DNA of 35,624 bases from Chloroflexota bacterium (GCA_028872875.1 JAGWOC010000029.1:1-35624); one strand, 5' to 3'; shown: positions 16,370-24,256, counted from the first letter of the stretch. The notes: a model not told the origin generated them from the sequence alone. A program made the numbers and translations.

Positions 16370-17341
16370 CTACGGCGCGAGCGCCTCCGCCTGCGCCCGC
16401 AGCAGCTTGCCGTCCAGCGACGAGATGCGCTGCTCGCCGAGCCACGCCGCGAACGCCGCGTCGTCGTAGGCGCCGCGTCGCGTCGCGCGCGCCAGCTCGT
16501 CCCAGCACGGCGACGGCGCGCGCAGGTCCATCAATGTCCGGTTGCGCCGCACGATCTCCTCCGCCGTCCCGTCCGCGAACGCGCGCTCCATCGGCTCATT
16601 GCGGCGGCCGAGCGCCGCGCGCACACCGTCCGGACGGCCGAAGTAGCCGTCGAGCGGCGCCGCGGCCACCAGCTTCGCCGCCGACAGCGGGCCACCGCCC
16701 GGCACGCCGGGCAGCGAGTCCGAGGGGTCGCCGACGACCGTGCGATAGTCGAGGAAGCGCTCGCGCGGGAACTCCACGCGCTCGCCCGCCGAGGTCTTCG
16801 GCGCCGCGTGCTCGAAGAAGTTGCCCTCGTCGATCACCGTCTTCTTCACCGGCGAGTAGATGCTCGTCGTCGCCGAGACGAGCTGCAGGAAGTCGCGGTC
16901 GCCGGAGACGATGCGCTTCGGCGTCGCCGGGCCCGCCGCCACCAGCCCCGCGATCAGGTCGTCGGCCTCGGTGTTCGCCAGGCGCAGGATCTCGAACGGC
17001 AGCATGGCCGCCGCCATCGCGCTGAACTCCGCGATCGCGTCGAGGACCGTCGGCTCGTTGCCGGTGAACTTCGGGTCGGCCTCCCGCCCCATCTGGTACG
17101 GCGGATACATCGCCCGCCGACGCAGCGGCCGGCCGTCGTCGAAGCAGATCGCCGCGCGCGAGAGCGTGAGCGGCGCCGCGCCCGGCGCCACGCCGCCGCG
17201 CGCGACCGCGCCCAGCGCCATGCCCGCCAGCCCCAGTAGCGCCACCCGCCGCCGCCGCTCCGGCGTGTCGGGCTTCATCGCCCGCTCGAGGGCGTAGTAC
17301 CCCGCCCACGCCAGGTTGTTGCCGTCGATGATCAGGAACAT
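16370..17341 (-). CDS. 5'-3' exonuclease / flap endonuclease domain protein
   Basis: Stand-alone 323-residue nuclease related to the 5'-nuclease domain of DNA polymerase I. The N-terminal MFLIIDGNNLAW supplies Asp6. The acidic cluster EADD (125-128) and SGDRDFLQLV (146-155) hold further metal ligands, and VVGDPSDSLPGVPGGGPLSAAKL (202-224) is the helix-3-turn-helix that grips double-stranded DNA. The spacing is complete, and no polymerase part follows. Expected role: removal of RNA primers and flaps in replication and repair. The ATG at 17341 was chosen because residue 1 begins the PIN-like strand; a GACAAT box six bases upstream could be a leaderless promoter. It is divergent from the GNAT gene. 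Confidence 0.9.
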   Translation of the reverse strand: MFLIIDGNNLAWAGYYALERAMKPDTPERRRRVALLGLAGMALGAVARGGVAPGAAPLTLSRAAICFDDGRPLRRRAMYPPYQMGREADPKFTGNEPTVLDAIAEFSAMAAAMLPFEILRLANTEADDLIAGLVAAGPATPKRIVSGDRDFLQLVSATTSIYSPVKKTVIDEGNFFEHAAPKTSAGERVEFPRERFLDYRTVVGDPSDSLPGVPGGGPLSAAKLVAAAPLDGYFGRPDGVRAALGRRNEPMERAFADGTAEEIVRRNRTLMDLRAPSPCWDELARATRRGAYDDAAFAAWLGEQRISSLDGKLLRAQAEALAP

Positions 17342-17406
17342 GCCCGCATTGTCCCGCAGGCGCCGCGCGCGAGCCACCTGCCGCCGTGCGGAAGGCGCGG
17401 ACGGCG

Positions 17407-17412
17407 TATGAT
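17407..17412 (+). promoter_or_regulatory. -10 box of the GNAT gene, probably leaderless
   Basis: TATGAT followed by seven bases and ATG at 17420. This argues for the 17420 start rather than the upstream ATG codons at 17408 and 17411, which lie within the box. Confidence 0.5.
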
Positions 17413-17419
17413 GGCGGCG

Positions 17420-18148
17420 ATGACGGCCGACTCCTCACTTGACCTCGTCCGCGCGTACTGGACCGCGCAGCTCGGCTTCGACCCGGACCTCGCCAATGGC
17501 GTCCTGGTCGCCCGGCCCGAGGGCACCCTGCGCGGCTATCACGGCGTCTATGTGTTCCGGCACGGCTTCTCGTGCATCGTCTCGCCACCCGCCGCGTGGC
17601 GCGCGCCCCTGCGCGCCGCGCTCGCCGGCCGCACGCCCGATGGCGCGTTCGACGTCGATACGCTGCTCGCCGTCCTCGGCGCTGCCGCCGAGCGCGCGGT
17701 CGGCCCGTCGTGGATCGGCTGCGCCGACGCGTCGGATCTGCGCCCCGTGCGCGCCGGCGCCGCGCGCCAGCTCGAAGGCCGCGACCGTCCCGCGCTTCTC
17801 GCGCTGGCCGAGGCCTGCGGCGCGGCCGACTGGGAGCACAGCGCCATCGACCCCGCCCGCCCGCCGATCTTCGGCGCCTTCGAAGGCCCCGCGCTCGCCG
17901 CCGCCGCCTCGTACGAGCCGTGGGGCGAGCGCCTGCGCGCCGTCGGCGTCGTCACGCATCCCGCGCGCAGGCGCCGCGGCTACGGCCGCGCGGTCGCCGC
18001 CGCCGCGACGGCGCACGGCATCGAGGACGGGCGCGTCATGCTCTGGCAGACCCTCGAAGCGAACGCGCCGTCGATGGCCATCGCCCGCGCCCTCGGCTAC
18101 CAGCCGTACGCCCGCACGATCGCCGTCCGCCTGCGTGGCGGCGGGTGA
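17420..18148 (+). CDS. GNAT family N-acetyltransferase
   Basis: Protein of 242 residues. The C-terminal third carries the acetyl-CoA-binding pattern of GNAT enzymes: LRAVGVVTHPARRRRGYGRAVAAAAT (the RxxGxG/A loop), then LWQTLEANAPSMAIARALGYQPY. The N-terminal half (residues 1-110) is a separate alpha/beta region with no motif I recognise; two-part GNATs of this layout are common in actinobacteria and Chloroflexota. Substrate unknown. The ATG at 17420 lies seven bases after a TATGAT box; longer versions from 17408 add only four residues. After its stop the base composition changes abruptly. Confidence 0.85.
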   Translation: MTADSSLDLVRAYWTAQLGFDPDLANGVLVARPEGTLRGYHGVYVFRHGFSCIVSPPAAWRAPLRAALAGRTPDGAFDVDTLLAVLGAAAERAVGPSWIGCADASDLRPVRAGAARQLEGRDRPALLALAEACGAADWEHSAIDPARPPIFGAFEGPALAAAASYEPWGERLRAVGVVTHPARRRRGYGRAVAAAATAHGIEDGRVMLWQTLEANAPSMAIARALGYQPYARTIAVRLRGGG

Positions 18149-18480
18149 TGGGCGGCCGCAGTCACGTGAGCACAGGCAGGACGCGAACCACATTAAAGAA
18201 GATTCATCGAATGAGTCGGCGGCGCTACTTGACAGGATGGGGGGCGGGTGCATCATCGGTGGCGGTCGTCGAGCCGGATCAATGGAGCAGCCCCGGCCGC
18301 CGCTCCTGATGCGCCCAACGATGGGCAGCAGGATCGCCGTGCGCCGGTGGGAGTGCGGGCCAGCCCGCCGTGATGAAACTGACGCAATGTCCCCGCATTG
18401 CCCCTCGCAATGTCACAGGTTGGGGGCGCATGATCGGCACCAACCGGGATCGCACCCGTCGTGAACCAAGCAAGGAGCAG
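18149..18480. other. non-coding stretch at the start of a less G+C-rich patch
   Basis: No convincing gene. The reading frames are short and out of character (for example MSRRRYLTGWGAG at 18210). It contains a TTGACA-like hexamer near 18229 without a good -10 box, and the GCAATG/CATTGC palindrome cluster described separately. Base composition is visibly less G+C-rich than the genes to the left. Confidence 0.6.
18384..18414. promoter_or_regulatory. operator-like palindrome cluster
   Basis: GCAATG (18384-18389), six bases, CATTGC (18396-18401), five bases, GCAATG (18407-18412). The middle element pairs with either flank, and GCAATGTC is directly repeated 23 bases apart. This is typical of a double regulator-binding site or switching hairpin. 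It precedes the secreted-protein genes by 70-200 bases. Confidence 0.4.
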
Positions 18481-18580
18481 GCAACATGCGAGGTCGTTTT
18501 GCCGGTCCCATCGTCGCTCCGGCGCCCGCTGGCGCTCGCTGGCGTTCTCGTCGTCGCGCTGAACAGGGAGCTAGTATACG

Positions 18581-18908
18581 ATGTTTCGAACGCTCGCTAT
18601 AACTGGGATGGCGGCGGTGCTCGTCCTTAAGTTGGAACTACTTCGGGCAGCTTGCTTCGCCGGGCTACCAAGCCAGTCCGTACACGCTCAACGCCGCAGG
18701 CACCTACGACACAAATGCCAGCGACTGCTACTACGGTCACAACATAGGGACCTACTCGTGGTACCACTGGGAAAACGCGGTGTTCCCGGCGGTCAATCTC
18801 ACTCTGCTATCAGATACCGGGCAGGGCTACTGGAACTGTGAAACACTGGTGCCAGCTTACGATCTGCCCTCCAACATCTACTGCCAGATGACGGACTGGA
18901 CTAAGTAA
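18581..18908 (+). pseudogene. small secreted protein, reading frame broken near 18625
   Basis: The ATG at 18581 opens a signal-peptide-like stretch, MFRTLAITGMAAVLVL. At about 18620-18630 the sense moves to the +1 frame, which reads SWNYFGQLASPGYQASPY and continues to TAA at 18906. The second part is Tyr-, Trp- and Asn-rich with three cysteines and ends CQMTDWTK; this is clearly protein-like, and no start codon exists in its own frame. A single-base deletion or sequencing error would join the two. AAGGAG eight bases before another ATG (18486) hints at an older start whose frame is now closed by TAA near 18600. I recognise no family. The next gene begins 12 bases downstream and is probably co-transcribed. 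Confidence 0.6.
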
Positions 18909-18919
18909 GAGGTGCCACC

Positions 18920-20044
18920 ATGAAATCTCCGACCTTCGTACGCCTCGCAGTTCTCGCTGCCGTCCTGCTGGGCGTCGCGGCGGGCGCGGTCACGGGCTTG
19001 CTGTTCATCACCCGCAGCACGACCGCCCAGTCCGCCGTCAGCGTCCTGCAAGAGGCCAGGGCCGCGCAGACAGCGGCGCTGGCCGCGCTCGGCTCCAACA
19101 CCACGCTCCACGTTATGGGCGTGGAATACCGGTCGCCAGCACCGCTGAATCTGCCGGGCACCACCATCAGCGAGTCGTTCTGGACGTTCGACGCGGCGGG
19201 GAAGCTGAGCGCCTATTCGTCGGTGACCAAAGGCACGGACGGGCACGTGTACCAGCATGCAGAGTTGGTGGGCGGCGCGATGGTGCATACGGATGTAGCG
19301 TCCGGGCAGACGTCCACAACGCCCGGCTGGGGCGCATACACGTTCGACGGCCTGCGCGCAAGATACAACCAGGTCGTAACGGACTTGCTCGCCCGCGTCG
19401 GGTCATCGGCTACAGCGCAGACCACCACGTTCAATGGCGTCGCCGCCTACGCCATCGAGATGCCCGGCGGGGGCGGCCGCACGAACCGCAGCTACATCAG
19501 CCAGAACGACCACAGCATCCTGGGGTCGGAAACCCTCGCCCCGGACGGGCACGTGACGGCGTACACACGGACAGCGGTGATGGAGGTGCTCAGCAACGGC
19601 CCGGCCATCGCGACAGGAGCGCCGTCCCTGGTGAACGGGAAGGTCAGCGTCCCGATCATGACCACGGGGGCTATCACCAACCCGTACAGTGGTATCAACG
19701 TCCACCTGCGGTGGAACCCTGCCGTGTTCTCCTTTCGCTCCGCCAACGCCAGCGGCAGTGTCCTCGGCAGTCCCGTCTGTCCGTCTGCCGTGGACAGCGA
19801 CGGCGGCGGCGTGGTTGTGGGCTGCGCTTCAACAGGGGGCGCGTCCACGAGTGTTTCCGGGCTCGTGCTAACCGTCATCCTAATGCCGAAGACGGGTTGT
19901 TCCGCGTTGCACCTGTATACCCATGCAGGTACGGACGGTGGCGATGCAAAGACGGGTAGTTACACGATCAACGCGGCCGACACGCACCCGCAATTCAACC
20001 AGTACGTGGGCGGCACAGCAAACGTCAGCGGGCAGAGGTGTTGA
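18920..20044 (+). CDS. exported membrane-anchored protein with cohesin-like C-terminal domain
   Basis: Protein of 374 residues with an N-terminal membrane anchor or uncleaved signal (LAVLAAVLLGVAAGAVTGLLF). Residues ~50-215 form a beta-rich domain (TTLHVMGVEYRSPAPLNLPG, then TTTFNGVAAYAIEMP) that resembles lipoprotein-carrier or regulator-type folds, but I cannot name it. From about 225 the sequence GINVHLRWNPAVFSFRSANA, then DSDGGGVVVGCASTGG and a final CSALHL, looks like the cohesin/CARDB-type beta-sandwiches seen on Chloroflexota surface proteins. GAGG lies eight bases before the ATG. Base composition is less G+C-rich than in the core genes, suggesting acquisition. Function unknown. Confidence 0.75.
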   Translation: MKSPTFVRLAVLAAVLLGVAAGAVTGLLFITRSTTAQSAVSVLQEARAAQTAALAALGSNTTLHVMGVEYRSPAPLNLPGTTISESFWTFDAAGKLSAYSSVTKGTDGHVYQHAELVGGAMVHTDVASGQTSTTPGWGAYTFDGLRARYNQVVTDLLARVGSSATAQTTTFNGVAAYAIEMPGGGGRTNRSYISQNDHSILGSETLAPDGHVTAYTRTAVMEVLSNGPAIATGAPSLVNGKVSVPIMTTGAITNPYSGINVHLRWNPAVFSFRSANASGSVLGSPVCPSAVDSDGGGVVVGCASTGGASTSVSGLVLTVILMPKTGCSALHLYTHAGTDGGDAKTGSYTINAADTHPQFNQYVGGTANVSGQRC

Positions 20045-20196
20045 TCAAATACGCTTGGCTGGCCATCGTGGCAGGCGCGTGGCCGTTCGTCTTCGTCGGA
20101 TGGCCGAGTTGCACTACCTGCTCGACCCGGAGGGGATGCTGTCCGTGGTCGCTCGCGGCGGGCGTCTACCTTCAGTCGGCCGGCGCTTGCCCGTGA
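20041..20196 (+). CDS. possible 51-residue membrane peptide
   Basis: TTG at 20041 overlaps the stop of the preceding gene (TTGA). The frame encodes a hydrophobic N-terminus, IKYAWLAIVAGAWPFVFVGW, followed by a cysteine-rich stretch (SCTTCSTRRGCC) and a second hydrophobic segment. The four-base overlap and one-helix profile are typical of a real coupled small gene. A TTG start and short length keep confidence low, and no family is recognised. Confidence 0.35.
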   Translation: MIKYAWLAIVAGAWPFVFVGWPSCTTCSTRRGCCPWSLAAGVYLQSAGACP

Positions 20197-20233
20197 GTGG
20201 TTACCCGCCGTTCGCCGTTATCGAGTAGGAGCC

Positions 20234-20819
20234 ATGGGGGAGTCTGGAGCGACAGGTACGACGCGTAATCTCGGTCCCGTGTGGCGCCTGCCGGTGATGG
20301 CGGTCCTGGCCCTCGCCATCGCCGGCACGGCCGCCTGCTCGGGCGGTTCATCGAAGCACGCGCCCACGGCCACCTCCTCCGTCGGCACACCACTTGGCGC
20401 TGGCGCCGTGCCGACCGCTACGCCAAGCGCTGGCATTCCCCCGTTCACGCTGACGCCACCCGCGAAGTACGGCGGCATCAGTCCCATGTCCGTGGCGAGC
20501 AGCGCGTTTGCGGACGGCGGCGGCATCCCGCGCGAGTACACTTGCGACGGTCGGGACATCTCGCCGCCGCTCTCATAGAGCAGCGCGGTGGCCGTCAGCG
20601 AGGCCTTCGTGATCTTTGTCGAGGATCCTGACGCCGAGCGCGGCGCACGGCCGCACCCCTACCCGGGCCCGTGCCCGCCGCGCGGCGCCACGCATCGTGA
20701 CGTGTTCCGCGCTCATCGCGCTCGACACGCCGCTTGGCGCGACGGCCACAGCCGTCGCGCGCGCGGTCCAGGGGCACGCTATCGCCGCCGGCGAGCTCAC
20801 GGGCACGTACGCCCGGTAG
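20234..20819 (+). pseudogene. decayed PEBP-type (YbhB/YbcL) lipoprotein gene
   Basis: The first 114 codons encode a lipoprotein: a signal with lipobox IAGTAAC, a Thr/Ala/Pro linker, then SSAFADGGGIPREYTCDGRDISPPLS, the conserved opening of phosphatidylethanolamine-binding-protein homologues. The next codon is TAG (20576-20578) where the family has Trp, so TGG became TAG. The same frame then continues SEAFVIFVEDPDAERG. About 50 residues of the family core are missing before YPGPCPPRGATH. A further one-base shift near 20710 puts the C-terminus, LIALDTPLGATATAVARAV and GELTGTYAR, in another frame. Three independent lesions make this a pseudogene rather than a sequencing error. Confidence 0.85.
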
Positions 20820-20832
20820 CGCGTTCGGGATC

Positions 20833-21318
20833 CTACGGCTGCGCCCGCACCCGCGTACCGCGCTTCTTCAACAGCCGCGTCGAGAACAGCACGTCGTGCG
20901 GATACTGCGCGAGGCCAAGCTCCCGCGCGATGCGCTCGACCGTCGCCACGACCTCGTCGCGCGAGCGCGCGTGCACCATGCCGAAGATGTTGTACGGCCA
21001 GCCCGGCTGCCGCGGCCGCTTGTAGCAGTGCGTGATCTCCTCGCGCGCGCCCAGCCGCCGCCCGACCTCGCCCGCCACCTCGTCGGGCACGTCCCAGACC
21101 GACATGCCGTTCGCCGTGATGCCCAGCGCGTAGTGGTCCGGCACCGCGCCGATGCGCTTGATCTTGCCCTCGGCCAGCATCGACGTGATCAACTCCATGA
21201 CGCGCGCTTCGCTCATGCCGGTCCGCTCGCCGACGACGCGGTAGGGCTCCGGCTCCAGCGGCAGCCCGTCCTGGATCGCCGCCAGCACCGCGCGCTCGTC
21301 GTCGCTCAGCGCACCCAT
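20833..21318 (-). CDS. ahbB: siroheme decarboxylase subunit AhbB / Lrp-type protein
   Basis: Protein of 161 residues of the AsnC/Lrp fold used by siroheme decarboxylase, which removes two acetate carboxyls from siroheme to give didecarboxysiroheme in the alternative heme pathway. The paralogous NirDLGH proteins do this for heme d1. An N-terminal helix-turn-helix (LEPEPYRVVGERTGMSEARVMELI) precedes the effector-like domain. ITHCYKRPRQPGWPYNIFGMVHA is the AhbB/NirD signature, with the conserved WPYN. ATG at 21318 lies two bases after the stop of the AhbA-like gene, implying coupled translation. That AhbA and AhbB are adjacent supports enzyme rather than regulator roles. Confidence 0.85.
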   Translation of the reverse strand: MGALSDDERAVLAAIQDGLPLEPEPYRVVGERTGMSEARVMELITSMLAEGKIKRIGAVPDHYALGITANGMSVWDVPDEVAGEVGRRLGAREEITHCYKRPRQPGWPYNIFGMVHARSRDEVVATVERIARELGLAQYPHDVLFSTRLLKKRGTRVRAQP

Positions 21319-21320
21319 CG

Positions 21321-21809
21321 TCAGAACCGGAACCTCAGGTCCACGAAGTACTCCTCGACCGTCGGCAGGTTGATCACCGCCAGCCCCGTCTCCCGCTCGA
21401 TGGCCGCGATCGTCCGCGCGATGTCCGCTTCGTCCTCCGACGAGATGACGAACCACATGTTGAAGTCGTGCGCGCGCTCGTAGTTGTGCGAGATGGCGTC
21501 GAGGCCGTTGACGAACGCGGCGACCTCCTCGAAGCGGTCCGCCGGCACCCGCATCGCCGCCAGCGTGCGCTCGCCGCCGAGCTGCGGCGCGTTGAGGATC
21601 GTCCCGAAGCGGCTGAGCGCGCCCGTCTCGACGAGCCGCCGCAGCCGCCGCAGCACCTCGTCCTCCGTCAGCCCGAGCCGCCCCGCGACGTCCGCGTACG
21701 GCCGGTGTGTCACCGGAAAGTCGCCCTGCAGGTTGTTCAGCAGCAGGCGGTCCGTGTCGTCGATCTGTACCCCAGACGGGCTGTCCGGCTGCCGTTCAGC
21801 GCGCGGCAT
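21321..21809 (-). CDS. ahbA: siroheme decarboxylase subunit AhbA / Lrp-type protein
   Basis: Protein of 162 residues and partner of the AhbB-like protein downstream. Residues ~17-75 form the winged helix (DTDRLLLNNLQGDFPVTHRPY, then LGLTEDEVLRRLRRLVETG). The second domain has ISHNYERAHDFNMWFVIS, the AhbA/NirL-type motif with the HNY and N-W-F positions. The C-terminus is INLPTVEEYFVDLRFRF, also family-typical. Together the two form the heterodimeric decarboxylase. GGAGGGG precedes ATG 21809, and the gene overlaps the end of the upstream membrane protein gene by 14 bases, so it belongs to one operon. Radical-SAM partners (AhbC, AhbD) are not in the window. Confidence 0.87.
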   Translation of the reverse strand: MPRAERQPDSPSGVQIDDTDRLLLNNLQGDFPVTHRPYADVAGRLGLTEDEVLRRLRRLVETGALSRFGTILNAPQLGGERTLAAMRVPADRFEEVAAFVNGLDAISHNYERAHDFNMWFVISSEDEADIARTIAAIERETGLAVINLPTVEEYFVDLRFRF

Positions 21810-22248
21810 GCATCCCCTCCGTCGTCGGCAGCCGCAGGACGCGCGCGGCGCCCAGCGCCAGCCCCCAGACGATCACTGCCGTCAGACCGCCGCCCGTCAC
21901 GCCGAGGAAGAGCGCGTCCACCAGGTCGACCTGCGACCGCGTGCCGCGCGCGCCGAACGCCGCCGAGAGCGCGAACGCCGCGCACGCCGCGATCGTCACG
22001 ACGAACGACGCCGTCGCCACGTCCGGCAGGTCCGCCTGCCGCACGAGCAGCAGCACCGCCGCCGCCGACCAGGCGATGGCGCCGGCCCACATCGCGAACA
22101 GCAGGCCCGCGTTCGCGTGCGCGCCCGTCGTCAGCGGCCCGGCGACGGCCGCCGCCGCCGTCTGCGCCGCGAACATCACCAGCCCGGCGGCGAGCAGCGC
22201 CTTCTTGCGGGTTGTCAGCGGGAGCTGCGGGCCGTCTTCGAACTGCAT
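21796..22248 (-). CDS. small four-helix membrane protein, unknown function
   Basis: Protein of 150 residues with four membrane helices (about 17-37, 47-70, 76-98 and 110-134). Its start overlaps the stop of the preceding membrane protein gene (TGATG), and its own 3' end overlaps ahbA. The operon position suggests a role near the heme pathway or its membrane end-user, such as a quinol- or heme-linked component, but I see no clear heme-ligating His pair or Cys motif. Family not recognised. Confidence 0.75.
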   Translation of the reverse strand: MQFEDGPQLPLTTRKKALLAAGLVMFAAQTAAAAVAGPLTTGAHANAGLLFAMWAGAIAWSAAAVLLLVRQADLPDVATASFVVTIAACAAFALSAAFGARGTRSQVDLVDALFLGVTGGGLTAVIVWGLALGAARVLRLPTTEGMHAAR

Positions 22249-22730
22249 CAGGCCGCCTCGGCGTCCGCCCGCGCCGCCCGCCGCGCGAGCCGCGCGCGCA
22301 GCCACGGTGCGTGCAGCAGCGCCGCCGCCACCAGCCCCGTCGGCAGGCCGAGGAACAGCGCGTGGACGCCGATTAGCCCCAGCGCCTGCGCCGGCTGCGG
22401 CCCGAAGCGGCCGGCGTGGAAGGGCTCGCCGCGCGCGCTGTGGATGACCGTGTAGAGAGCCTCGCCGGCGCCCCACGTCGCCATGCCCACGAGCACCGTC
22501 AGCGCGAAGCGCCGCCCGCCCGCCCGGGCCCCCGACAACGCGTACGACGTCGCCAGCACCCCGCAGCCGACCACGAGCAGAAACGGCACCCGGAGCGCCC
22601 GGAAGTCGAGCCACTCCGCGCCCATGCCGGCGAGCAGGGCGGCGAGCGGCGCGCCCCACACGAGCACCGCGGCGGCGCGCGATGGGCGTCGGTCCGGCGG
22701 AGCGGCGGCCAGGGCGGAGATCGATGCCAT
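22248..22730 (-). CDS. small membrane protein, unknown function
   Basis: Protein of 160 residues with four hydrophobic helices (about 19-41, 48-68, 75-97 and 115-140) and a basic C-terminal tail (RARLARRAARADAEAA). It is the first of two consecutive membrane proteins in the ahb operon, joined to the second by a TGATG overlap. The ATG at 22730 is the only sensible start before helix 1. It lies 80 bases after serS and may be transcribed with it or from its own promoter. No family is recognised. Confidence 0.72.
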   Translation of the reverse strand: MASISALAAAPPDRRPSRAAAVLVWGAPLAALLAGMGAEWLDFRALRVPFLLVVGCGVLATSYALSGARAGGRRFALTVLVGMATWGAGEALYTVIHSARGEPFHAGRFGPQPAQALGLIGVHALFLGLPTGLVAAALLHAPWLRARLARRAARADAEAA

Positions 22731-22810
22731 ACCGGATCCATTATTCGCGACCGGCAGGGGGGCGACAAGCGAGCGGAGGCCGGGGTCTGGGGGCCGGAGG
22801 TGGGGGCGCG

Positions 22811-24079
22811 TTACGGTGTGATCACCCCGATCCCGCCCATGTAGGGCAGCAGCGCCTCCGGCACCTCGACCGAGCCATCGGGCCGCTGGTAGTTCTCCAT
22901 GACCGCGATCATCGTCCGCGGCAAGGCGAGGCCCGAGCCGTTGAGGGTGTGCACGAACTCCGGCCGCGCTCCCGCCTCCCGGCGGAAGCGGATGTTCGCC
23001 CGCCGCGCCTGGAAGTCGGTGCAGTTGCTGACCGACGAGACCTCGAGCCACTCGCCGACGCCCGGCGACCAGACCTCGACGTCGTACGTCCTGGCGGCGT
23101 TGAACCCGAGGTCGCCCGTGCAGATCTCCACGACCCGATAGCTCAGCCCCAGCGCGCGGCAGACGTCGATGGCATCATCGAGCATCGCCTCCAGCTCGTC
23201 GGCGGAGCACTCGGGCGCGCAGAAGGTGTACATCTCTACCTTGTCGAACTGGTGGCCGCGCTTGATGCCGCGTACGTCGCGGCCGGCGCTCATCTTCTCG
23301 CGGCGGAAGCACGGCGTGTAGGCGACATAATGCAGCGGCAGCGCGCCGCCCGGGAGGATCTCGCCGCCGTGCATGTTTGTCAGCGGCACCTCGGCGGTCG
23401 GCACGAGCCAGTAGTCCTCCTCGGCATCGTGGTACAGGTTGTCGCGGAACTTCGGGAGCTGTCCCGAGTGCCACATCGTCTCTTCCTTGACCAGCGCGGG
23501 CGGGTAGACCTCCGTGTAGCCGTGCTTGTCGATGTGGAGCGCCAGCATGAAGGCGATCAGCGCGCGCTGCATCCGCGCCCCCGCGCCCCGCAGCAGGTAG
23601 AAGCGGCTCCCCGACAGCTTCACCCCGCGCTCGAAGTCGATGATCCCCAGCGCCTCGCCCAGCTCCCAGTGCGGCTTTCGCCAGTCGTCGCGTGTCTCCT
23701 CGCCGGACTGCATGCGTACGACGTTGTCGGCTTCGCTCTCGCCGACGCGCGTCCCCGGGTCGGGGATGTTCGGGATCTCGAGCGCCAGTGCCTGCAGGCG
23801 CTCCTCGGCCTTGCGCAGCTCCGGCGCCAGCTCATCGATGCGGGCGGACACGCCCTTCATGGCGTCGATCAGCCGCTGCCGCTCGCCCGGCTCCTTCGCC
23901 GCGCCGATCTTCTTCCCGGCGGCGTTCTGCTCGGCGCGCAACCGCTCCGTCTCGGACAGCAGGTCGCGGCGGCGTAGGTCGAGCGCCAGGATCTCGTCGA
24001 GCGGCCCCGGCGTCTGGCGGTCGGCCAGCGACCGGCGCACGACGTCCGGATGCTCGCGGATGAACTGGAGGCTCAGCAT
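22811..24079 (-). CDS. serS: serine--tRNA ligase
   Basis: Class II aminoacyl-tRNA synthetase of 422 residues charging tRNA(Ser). The N-terminal coiled-coil arm that contacts the long variable arm of the tRNA is seen at about 30-105 (LRAEQNAAGKKIGAAKEPGERQ). Class II motif 2 is PCFRREKMSAGRDVRGIKRGHQFDKVEM, and motif 3 is LNGSGLALPRTMIAVMEN. All are intact, and the bacterial form fits. The ATG at 24079 has no Shine-Dalgarno sequence; TACCCT six bases upstream suggests a leaderless transcript. Confidence 0.97.
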   Translation of the reverse strand: MLSLQFIREHPDVVRRSLADRQTPGPLDEILALDLRRRDLLSETERLRAEQNAAGKKIGAAKEPGERQRLIDAMKGVSARIDELAPELRKAEERLQALALEIPNIPDPGTRVGESEADNVVRMQSGEETRDDWRKPHWELGEALGIIDFERGVKLSGSRFYLLRGAGARMQRALIAFMLALHIDKHGYTEVYPPALVKEETMWHSGQLPKFRDNLYHDAEEDYWLVPTAEVPLTNMHGGEILPGGALPLHYVAYTPCFRREKMSAGRDVRGIKRGHQFDKVEMYTFCAPECSADELEAMLDDAIDVCRALGLSYRVVEICTGDLGFNAARTYDVEVWSPGVGEWLEVSSVSNCTDFQARRANIRFRREAGARPEFVHTLNGSGLALPRTMIAVMENYQRPDGSVEVPEALLPYMGGIGVITP

Positions 24080-24085
24080 GGCCGC

Positions 24086-24091
24086 AGGGTA
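24086..24091 (-). promoter_or_regulatory. -10 box of serS, probably leaderless
   Basis: TACCCT on the minus strand, six bases before the serS ATG. A weaker match than the others in this series; no -35 box recognised. Confidence 0.35.
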
Positions 24092-24243
24092 GCAGGCGAC
24101 ACGCGACATCGCAGCCGCCTGCGCTCGATGCCGAGCGTCGGGAGCCTGACCCCCGATGCGTGTCCCGGGTCTCCGTATGGGTGGGCGCAGCCACCCCTTT
24201 GGCCCGCGGCCGGCCGAGCGGCTGGACGCGAGCCCGCCGTCGC

Positions 24244-24249
24244 TACACT
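24244..24249 (+). promoter_or_regulatory. -10 box of the small Cys-rich protein gene, probably leaderless
   Basis: TACACT, seven bases, then ATG at 24257. CTGGAC at 24222-24227 could be a weak -35 box with a 16-base spacer. Confidence 0.5.
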
Positions 24250-24256
24250 GCCTGCG

